A stretch of 64,000 nucleotides of DNA from contig NC_134436.1 of assembly GCF_030867145.1 (NCBI RefSeq), positions 4,030,001 to 4,094,000 of the forward strand, written 5' to 3'. Positions 55,925-64,000 of the stretch are shown here, piece by piece. Numbering within the stretch: the stretch's first letter is position 1; each line of letters begins with the position of its first letter. Both the position numbers and the translations under genes were made by a program. This DNA is from Opisthocomus hoazin (Eukaryota > Chordata > Aves > Opisthocomiformes > Opisthocomidae). The notes beneath the pieces are model-generated. The model did not search any database. It worked only from the letters and a program-made list of their open reading frames with translations, and was not told the DNA's origin.

Positions 55925-57934
55925 ATATGTGCACATACATGCCAAATCCTTCACAGCATGCCAGCTCTGGTTTTCTATGTAGAAATTCTCCCATCCAGTT
56001 GATACAGTGAGTGCGCTTGCACTTCAGCGTTTGGAGTGGTCCTCTCAAAGAATAAAATCTGTGTGGACTGAGAATGGGTTTCATTGCTGAGGCATGCTGT
56101 TGTGGTGGAGCAGTGTCTGGGTGTTGTGGCAGCGATCCTCTGAGCAGCATGGAGTATGGTTTGGGGCATCCATCACAGGGAGGGCAACTTCGAGTGGGGA
56201 GGAATCTCCTGTCTGAAAAAGGAGATGCTGTATTTAACATGAACTGTGTCATTGGCGAAGAACTGGAGAAAGTCTGCTTAGGAAATGTCTCATTTCCCAG
56301 GGCTTGGGATAGAGGATTCCAGTAGAAAACCTTGGGCAGATGCCGGGGTACACAGGATGCTTGCCTGGGATCCTGTCAGGAGCTCCAGAAGTCCTGCATA
56401 TCCTCATGCCTTTGTGTTGCGTGTGCTAATTCAGCCAGATGTGAAGAGATCTGCCATACTCAGCTTTGATCACTTGTTTTTGACGGGGAACGGTGTTGGT
56501 GAAACGGAAGCTTTTCCAAATCTCAGTCAAGTTTGGCCAGCCTTCTCTGAATCTCTCCTTGGTTATCTTTCTGCTATTAGTCTTTCTAGGGAGTGCTGTA
56601 TGTATTCAAGAAGCTTTTTTTCTTCTCTCACCTTGGCAATATGTTGGTAACGGTGGATGAAACGCAGACTGCTGAATTTTGGCATCTTTCAGGTGGCAGA
56701 GTTCAGGCAGTTGGCCGTCAGTGTGGGGGATGGCTTTTCCAGTCTCCTGAGCTAAGATTGTTGTTGAGAGAATGCCCTTAGCTTTCAGGTGTCCCTCCTG
56801 CTTCCGCTGTGATAGAAGTGCATAAGGGAGCACTGCGCACTGTCTGGTGATTTCAAGACTTTTGCAGAAGGTGCGTCATTTTTTCTGTCCATCTTCCCCA
56901 GAAATCTCTGATAAAGTTAAGGGAAAATGTCCCTTAGAACCATTTCACCTCACCTGAAAATGTTTTGTTTGTTTGTTTTTAATGGAGAAGCATCCGGTGA
57001 TTGTACAGGTAAGTCACTCCTAGCTAAAGGAGATGTGTTTGAGAGACAGATGTACTTTTGCTCCTGTTCGGTCTTGGATTGAGCGTTGACTGGGTTGGGA
57101 GTAGGACTCGATGATCCTTATGGGTCCCAGCCAACTGGAGATATTCGACGATTCTATGATAGGACCAGCAAAGCACCACTGGCTGCTCTCATTCCTTTCT
57201 TGCTGCTTCCAGGCACAGTGTGAGCAAGTGAGAGCAAGCTTGAATGGAGGAGGGACTTTAATGCATTTCTTGGAATGGGTGTGTTGGGAGTTGAGGGGAT
57301 GTTCTCAGTGAAAATGTCCGCGTGTTGCCTTTGTTGCTTTTGATGGGTGGCTCACGCTACATGAATGCGAAGTGTTCTGTTGGGACTAATACCTGTGGGT
57401 ACCAAGATTCTTGCTGTGTTGTTCTGGCAGAGCATGCCTGCCTGAAAGGAGAAGCAAGAGCTTGGCATTCAGTGTGCAGGTGGAAATGAGTCCAGAGGAA
57501 TAGCTCTTCACTGAGATACTCGACGAGTGGTCGGAAGCTGCTGTTGCCCCATGCTTTTTTTGCCTTCTTGGAGGACTGTGGTGCTGGGCTGTGATGGATT
57601 TGAGTTCTGGAACGAAAGACTCCCCTGGGTTGTTTGGACTCATTGTAGCCTTTTTGCATGGATGTCCAAGCACCTGGGGTTTGGGCTTGTGTTTCCTAGG
57701 GAGGTAGCTTCTCTTCCTTGAGAGGACAGGGGCTGAACAGCGTGGTCTTCCTCTGGAAGGGGAGGGAAGAGGAGGTGCAGGGGGAGTCTATGTGTCTTGC
57801 ATAGACTGTAGGAAGGCAGGGAAGTTGTTCGTCATCTGGAGAGATGGAAGGCAGCAGGAAAGAGGAATGAGAGTTCTTGCCAAAGGGCCCGTGTGTACTC
57901 CATGAGGAGATTGATGAAATTGTATAGAAAACAG
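55925..57934 (+). repeat. Sub-repeat 5 of unit 2 and leader sequence
   Basis: The copy of 40091-41655, plus 454 bp (56252-56705) missing from unit 1. The extra segment includes a 'gcaatatgttggtaacggtg' block related to the 'aaatgtgttggtaagagtgg' block of sub-repeat 1, so it belongs to the old repeat and was deleted in unit 1. A CR1 tail lies at 57085-57161. Confidence 0.65.
57085..57161 (+). repeat. CR1 3' tail (unit 2)
   Basis: The duplicate of the remnant at 40813-40888. Confidence 0.75.
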
Positions 57935-58800
57935 TTTGTTTAAGGAGACAAAGCGAAGGCAAAGACAGAAGAAGAAGGGGAGGGGAGACAGGACAGGGAA
58001 TGGAAGACGAGGAGAAGAAGGGGGAAGACGGGAAGGAAGGAAAGAGCAACGCAGAGGAAGAGAAGCAAAGAACACCAAAGGAAGCAATACAAAGAAAGAA
58101 GGGAGAAAAAGGAGGAAACAATAAACGAGTTTAATAGCATGCACTGGCACTCTTATGCGAGGAAAGAAATAGGGAAAGTAGAGCAAGAAAATCGAAAGAG
58201 AGATTGTAGGAAGGAATGAAGCAAGGAAGTAATTAAAGAAGGAAGGAAGGCGACAAATAGGAGACAGAAAGAAAGAAAAAAAGTGCGAAGGCGATTACGA
58301 GCACACAGCAACCTCACCTGTAGTCGCTGAACGGAGCTGATCCCTAACAGCCTCCCCCTTGATCAGAGCACTGCGCTCCGGCGCTGATGCCCCGTCATTA
58401 GCGCTGATGGCTGCGACTTTGATGGTGTCCGCCGCAGCGCCGGAGGCGACTGGGGAGCTGCCAGCAGGAATAAAGAAGAGAGGAGGATGGAATGAAAAGG
58501 GAAAGAGGACTAAATGATAGGGCACGGCAGGGCACGAACGAAAAGGAAGAGAAGAAAGTAGAAAAAGAAGGGGGGGAAATAAGTGAGAAGGACAGAAAAG
58601 AAGAAAGATAATTGAAGGAAGGAAGAAACAGAAAAGGAAAAAGAAGGAGGAAGAAGGAAAGAAAGGAAGCAGTGGAAATAAAGAAAAATTAAGCACGAAA
58701 AAGAAATGAAGGAAAGAGATGGAAGAAGAAGAAGAAAGAGGAAGAAGAAAAAAGAAGGAGAAAGAAGAAGGGAGAGGAAGGCAGAGGCGAGCGAGGAGGC
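57935..58800. repeat. Long polypurine (GA-rich) tract upstream of exon C
   Basis: The counterpart of 41656-42525, with the same internal GC-rich block (about 58310-58470) and small length differences in gaaa/ggaag runs. Confidence 0.9.
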
Positions 58801-58857
58801 GAGGAACGCGGGGCCGAGTCGCGGGCGAGCGCGGGGAGCGTGAGAGGCGTCGGAGCA

Positions 58858-58873
58858 GCACACGGTGTCGCTG
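58858..58873 (+). promoter_or_regulatory. CTCF/CSE-like promoter motif of exon C
   Basis: The same 16 bases as before exon B, starting 201 bp upstream of the ATG at 59059. An internal duplication of 'cgtgcggggc' in the leader (about 59010-59035) explains most of the distance difference from exon B. Confidence 0.55.
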
Positions 58874-59058
58874 CAGGCTCAGAAACGGCGGCGGAGCGGC
58901 GAGGCGGCCCCGCCCCGGTGCGGCGGAGAGCCCGGCTGTGAGCGCGGGGGGGCGGCGCGGAGCGGGCAGGAGAGCCGGTGCGTCCGGGCGGCGGCGGCGG
59001 CCGGGAGCCGTGCGGGGCCCGTGCGGGGCCCGTGCGGGTGGCAGCGGCGGCAGCGGCG

Positions 59059-61527
59059 ATGTGCGCGTGGTGGGGAGCCGTGTTGCGGATGCTGGTGCTG
59101 CAGGCGTCCTGGGCGCTGGGCGGCGGGCAGGTGCGGTACTCGGTGCCGGAGGAAGCGAAGGTCGGGACGGTGGTGGGCCGTCTGTGGCAGGACCTGGGCC
59201 TGGAGGCGGGCGATGCGGAGGCGCGGCGTCTGCGGCTGGTGGCGCAGGGCCGTCGGGCGAGCGTGGAGGTGAGCGGGGCGAGCGGGGCGCTGGTGGTGAG
59301 CTCGCGGCTGGACCGGGAGGAGCTGTGCGGGAAGAGCGCGCCGTGCGCCGTGCGCCTGGAGGTGCTGGTGGAGCGGCCGCTGCGCGTCTTCCACGTGGAG
59401 CTGGAGGTCACGGACATCAACGACAACGCCCCGCTCTTCCCCGCCGCCCGGAGAAACCTCAGCATCGCTGAATTAACAACGGTGCCGGGGTCTCGTTTCC
59501 CGCTGGAGGGCGCTTCGGATGCAGATATCGGAGCCAACGCCCAGCTCTCGTACACCCTCAGCCCCAGCGAGCATTTCGCTTTGGATTTACAAAAATTGAA
59601 CGAGCGAAATGTTGTACCCGATCTTGTTTTAACGAAAGCGCTGGACCGCGAGACGCTGGCTGTGCACCGGTTGTTGCTGACAGCGAGCGACGGTGGCCGG
59701 CCGCCGCTGACGGGCACGCTGGAGCTGTTGATCTCGGTGCTGGACGCCAACGACAACGCTCCCCAGTTCAACCAGTCAGTGTATAAAGTGCAGCTGCCGG
59801 AGAGCGCTGCGAAGGGGACGCTGGTGCTGCGGGTGAACGCCACGGATCCGGACGAGGGAATCAACAGCGAGGTGACCTACACGGCGAGCAACTTTATTCC
59901 CGTGAGTGGAAGAGATGTGATTACCGTCAATCCGAAGACGGGCGAGATCCGTCTCTCGGGCACGCTGGACTTTGAAGAAGTCAGTATATTTGATTTTCGC
60001 ATTGAAGCGCGAGACAAGGGGACGCCCCCGCTGTTGGGGCACTGCAGCGTGGAGCTGGAGGTGCTGGACGTGAACGACAACGCGCCGGAGGTGTGGGTGA
60101 CATCGCTGTCGGTGCCGGTGCCGGAGGACGCGGCGGTGGGGACGGTGGTGGCGCTGCTGAGCGTGTCGGACCGGGACTCGGGGGCGAACGGGCGGGTGCG
60201 GTGCGCGGTGTGGCCGTCGTCGCCGTTCGGGCTGGTGGCGAGGTTCGCGGGCTCGTACTCGCTGGTGCTGCGGGAGGCGCTGGACCGGGAGCGCGTGTCG
60301 GAGTACGCGGTGGAGGTGCGTGCGGAGGACGGCGGGGCGCCGCCGCTGCGCGCCAGCCGCGGGTTGCGTGTGCCGGTGTCGGACATGAACGACAACGCGC
60401 CGGCGTTCGCGCAGGCCGTGTACACGGTGCTGGCGCGGGAGAACAACGCGGCGGGCGCGGAGCTGGCGCGTCTGTGGGCGCGGGACCCGGACGAGGCGGG
60501 CAACGGGCGCGTGAGCTACTCGTTGGGGGAGGGCGGCGTCGGGGTGGCGTCTGTGGGCGGGGGGTGGCGGTCGGCGTCGAGCTACGTGTCGGTGGACGCG
60601 GAGAGCGGTCGGCTGTGGGCGCTGCAGCCGCTGGACTACGAGGAGGTGCAGGTGCTGCAGTTCGAGGTGCGGGCGGTGGACGCGGGGGAGCCGCCGCTGT
60701 GCGGCAACGCCACGGTGCAGCTGTTCGTGGTGGACGAGAACGACAACGAGCCGTCGCTGCTGTCAGGCGTGGGCGGCGGGCCGGTCGTGGGGTCGTCGGG
60801 TGCGGGTTCGTCGGGTTCGGAGGCGCTGTGGGCGTGGGCGGCGTGGGGTGCGCCGGCGGGGCAGGTGGTGGCGAAGATCCGCGCGGTGGACGCGGACTCG
60901 GGCTACAACGCGTGGCTGCGCTACGAGCTGTTGGAGCCGCAGGGGAAGGGCGCGTTCCGCGTGGGGCTGTACAGCGGCGAGGTGAGCACGGCGCGGGCGC
61001 TGGAGGAGGCGGACGGCCCTTGGCAGAGGCTGGTGATCGTGGTGCGGGACCACGGGGAGCCGGCGCGCTCGGCCACGGCGACGCTGAGCGTGTCGCTGGT
61101 GGAGGGCGCCGAGGCGGCGCTGGCGGCCGCGGGCTCGTCCGCGTCGTCGTCGTCGTCGGGGTCGGGATCGGGGTCGGGGCTGCGTCCGGCGGCGGGCGCG
61201 GAGGGCGGCTCGGCAGCGTCGGCTACGAACGTGTGGCTGGTGGTGGCCATCTGCGCGGTGTCGAGCCTGTTCGTGCTGGCGGTGGTGCTGTACGGGGCGT
61301 CGCGGTGGGCGCCGCGGGCGGCCGTGCTGTCGGGTCCCGGTCCGGCGACGCTGGTGTGCGCCAGCGAAGTGGGGAGCTGGTCGTACTCGCAGCGCCAGAG
61401 CCGGAGCCTGTGCGTGGCGGACGGCGCGGGCAAGAGCGACCTGATGGTGTTCAGCCCCAACTTCCCGCCGCCGCCCGGCGCCGCGGCGAAGGAGACGCAG
61501 CCGGAGGCACCCGCTGTCCTGGACACG
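59059..61527 (+). CDS. PCDHA: Protocadherin-alpha variable exon C (823 codons)
   Basis: Signal peptide from MCAWWGAVLRMLVLQ, then six cadherin repeats with linkers near residues 118 (DINDNAP), 227, 336, 442 (DMNDNAP, Met instead of Val) and 558 (DENDNEP). The TM is about 723-745 and the stub holds DLMVFSPNFPPPP. The phase-0 donor is 'gacacg|gtgagt' at 61527/61528. The end of EC1 and start of EC2 (RNLSIAELTTVPGSRFPLEG) are identical to exon A, but from SEHFALDLQKLN onward it follows exon B, so the exon is a mosaic. The first in-frame ATG is used; earlier codons are GC-rich leader. Intron retention would end at 61738-61740, with a different tail from A and B because the flank differs. Confidence 0.93.
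60147..60156 (+). promoter_or_regulatory. Candidate exonic CTCF core in exon C
   Basis: The same 'ggtggcgctg' at the same codon position as in exons A and B. Confidence 0.25.
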
Positions 61528-64000
61528 GTGAGTGGCCGTCCCTTTCTGGCCTCTGGCCCCTCCCCCCGACGCCCCTTGGTGCTTGTGGCGCTTGTGTCCC
61601 GGCCGTGGTCAGGCGCTGTTGGTAGCCGGGCTGAGCCCCCGTGTCTTGGTAGAGGTGTCTTGGCGGGTGCTTCAGGATGTTCATGGGCCCTTTGCACCTT
61701 GCTTGGCGTCCTCGCCCGAGGACCGTGGTTCCTGCTTTGATGGAAAAGTAAGGCTGAGGGTTGCTGTTGTGGGCGTGAGTTGTTCTCCCGTCAAATAAAA
61801 TCACTGCTGATTGTGCTGATAGATGCCCCGGCATCAGTTTTTGAGATACTCCAGCTTGCTGGTGTGTACCATTTCCATCTGAGCTTGCTGAAGGAGTGCA
61901 AGACAGTCAGGCTGTGGTGGTGACAGTCCCCCAGGCACTATTTACCGCCTTTATTACCTTTGCTGAGCGTGCTGGTATTAGGTGGGGTTTCCTATGAAAA
62001 AGTCGTCCTCTTTGAATCTTCTCTGCAAAAGGTCTGATGTCAGGTGACAACTGGGACTGCAAGGTTTTCTCTACCCATGGAGAGATCATTTCTCTGGTTG
62101 CACCACCATGAGTCATTAAAAAAGTAGGGAAGACTTTGTGGACTTTTGCTATGTTTTTTTTGCAAGTGTGTTGTTACTCTACCTAGTAGCACAAAGTGTT
62201 CATGGAGAGGAGCATGACTCAAGGTAAGTGTTAGAAATGGGAATTGTCTTGTTCTTTTTCTTTTCCTGCTCCCCGCTTTGGCCAGATTTTGGACTTGTGT
62301 TCCTGGCCAGAGAAGTAGTGTGAAATACACTGGCCTGTTTTGGTGGGAAATTTCAGCATTTGTATCAGCAGCGACATCATTTGAAAGCCTTAGAAATCTT
62401 CTTTTCTGAAAAGAAAAAGCACTCAACCAACGTAAGAAAACCCCAGACAACAAAGAACTGCCCCTTCCCAACAAAACTCAAAATTAAATTCTCCTACACA
62501 GTCAATATCATATGTTGCCATGTTGTGCTCCTCAGCAATTTGTTTTTTTCACTCCAAGCATGAAATGAATGCTTTTGCCATTTAGAGCTGTCGTGACATC
62601 AACTGCAGAAAGAATATTGCTCCCAGGTCTGCCACATGTCCATGTGAGATAGCCGAAGCATAGCCAAACGTGGAGGGTCAGCATCCAGACAGCCTGTACG
62701 TGATACCTCTGTGAGTTTTTTATGGTGCTCTCATTGAAGGGCAGGGTGAGGAAAAGTGGGACTGAACCTTAAGATCGGAAAGCAAGCTATGACATGTTGC
62801 AGAGGTGAATGTTGCAGTAGCACCGAGTAGGGCTTGAGCATCTCCTGATATGAAAATGCAAGGCAGGATGGGAACAGAGTGTTGTTTCCCAAGATCCATT
62901 GCATTCCTGGCCAGAGAAATGATGTGAGTTTTGCTGGCCTGTTGTGATGTTGTTTGAATATTTTCATCAGCAGCCACACCCTTAGAAAACCCCTGGAAAT
63001 CCTCCTATTGGAAGAAAAAGATCAAAACCCCAAAAGACACAAAGAACCCAGTACCAAATTCTTCTGCATAGTATATGTCATCGATGACAGTGGTGGGTTC
63101 GATAAGATTTGTGTTGTTCTCTCGCAGCATGAATTCAGTGCCTATTGCCTTTAGAGTTCTCCTGACATCATCTCTAAAAATAGCATTCCTCCCAGGTGTG
63201 CAACAGCTGAGATTGCTGAATCTCCAGGAGACTGTGAGGTGAATGTCACAGTGGCAGTGGGGCACTGAGTATGGCCTGATGATTTCCTGATGTGAAGGGT
63301 GGTTTGGGCAGTGGGAAGACTCTTGTGAGGGAACCTGAAATCCTAGGGAGGACCATGGCCCATGTCTTCAGAGTGGGAGATGATGTGCTAGTCTTGAGAA
63401 TGCATGTCCCCAGGTGGGGAGTGGAGGATGCCTAGAGGAAAGGATAAGGCCGTATGGGCACGGAGTGTTTGTCCCCAGGATCCTTTGCCATGTTCCCAAG
63501 AGTCTGGAGTTGGAGGCCTTCCTGATCTTGAGACAGTCACATGGTATAGAGATGCCCGCAATATCATTTGAGGTTGCGAAGATCTCCCACCAGAGACAGT
63601 CCTTTGTGCTGCTGCCTGACTGATGTTGGGAATGTGTTGGTAAGAGGGGGTGAGATGCAAACTGCTGCATGTTTTCTGATGAACGTGTGTGCTGCTGGTT
63701 TTGGAAAGGTTTTGTTGGACTGTAGCACTTGAATGTGCTGTCCTTGTGTAGTGGTGGGCATGTATAGCAGCTTCCACAGCCATTGGTGTTGCTCTGATGG
63801 AAAACGTGATCAGATGTGTAAGGACATGTGAGAGGGTGGGTGTAATCTACTGCATGTGGCTGCAGTTAGAGATGATGTGTCTTCTTGTCATTATGAACTT
63901 CTACAGACATGTGGACCTACATGTCAAACCCTGCACAGCAGCAGACCTGGCTTGGAGTCCTTGCTGGAGCACCGCAGCTCTTGCTTTGAGGGAAAAATAA
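61528..64000 (+). repeat. Exon-downstream flank of exon C (unit 3, cut by the window end)
   Basis: Homologous to 29402-31750 and 45216-47570 but clearly more diverged from both than they are from each other. It retains about 140 bp (62570-62708) with the 'gagatagccgaagcatagcc' block that also occurs, diverged, in sub-repeats 2-4. The other two flanks therefore share a deletion. No gene. The window ends inside the repeat. Confidence 0.8.
61794..61799 (+). terminator. AATAAA after exon C
   Basis: A canonical signal 267 nt past the donor. It is closer than after A and B because about 20 bp of the flank (the 'gaaaagcagtagttaccatc' segment) is missing here. Confidence 0.5.

Overview
The window is vertebrate nuclear DNA, almost certainly from a bird. 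It has large single-exon cadherin-repeat coding blocks with extreme GC3, ordinary GT-AG introns, CpG islands, and many truncated CR1-type LINEs (the dominant avian/reptilian retrotransposon). It covers the 5' part of the clustered-protocadherin locus, read left to right on the + strand.

Layout. (1) 1-2150: intergenic, no recognisable gene, one decayed CR1 piece. (2) 2160-4400: G-rich sequence and a CpG island leading into the first gene. (3) 4182-8608: a complete four-exon clustered-type protocadherin of 965 aa, made of one large ectodomain/TM exon and three small cytoplasmic exons (59, 89 and 263 nt). It has its own private constant region, which resembles both the alpha and gamma constant regions without being either; its poly(A) signal is at 9820. 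(4) 9846-26911: about 17 kb without a gene, holding CR1 pieces, an orphan CpG island (21880-22900) and a tRNA-like relic (22981-23061). (5) 26912-64000: a tandem array of protocadherin-alpha variable exons (called A, B and C here; 26912-29401, 42753-45215, 59059-61527). Each encodes a signal peptide, six cadherin repeats, a TM segment and a short cytoplasmic stub, and each ends in a phase-0 splice donor. The shared alpha constant exons must lie beyond 64000.

How it works together. In this gene family each variable exon has its own promoter and is spliced to a shared constant region; promoter choice through CTCF and the conserved sequence element (CSE) gives neurons individual surface identities. 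All three alpha exons have a CTCF/CSE-like motif 187-201 bp upstream of the ATG.

Main observations. The array looks like a snapshot of recent growth by unequal crossing-over. Exon B has C-type 5' sequence (purine-rich leader, EC2-EC5) and A-type 3' sequence (end of EC6, TM, downstream flank), as expected of a hybrid exon formed by recombination between A and C, which would also have duplicated about 16 kb. The flanks between exons are built of about five older, decayed copies of the same downstream flank, and one of these still carries a fossil 3' end of a variable exon. The first gene, with its private constant region, is the best candidate for a little-described system: a separate protocadherin class upstream of the alpha cluster.
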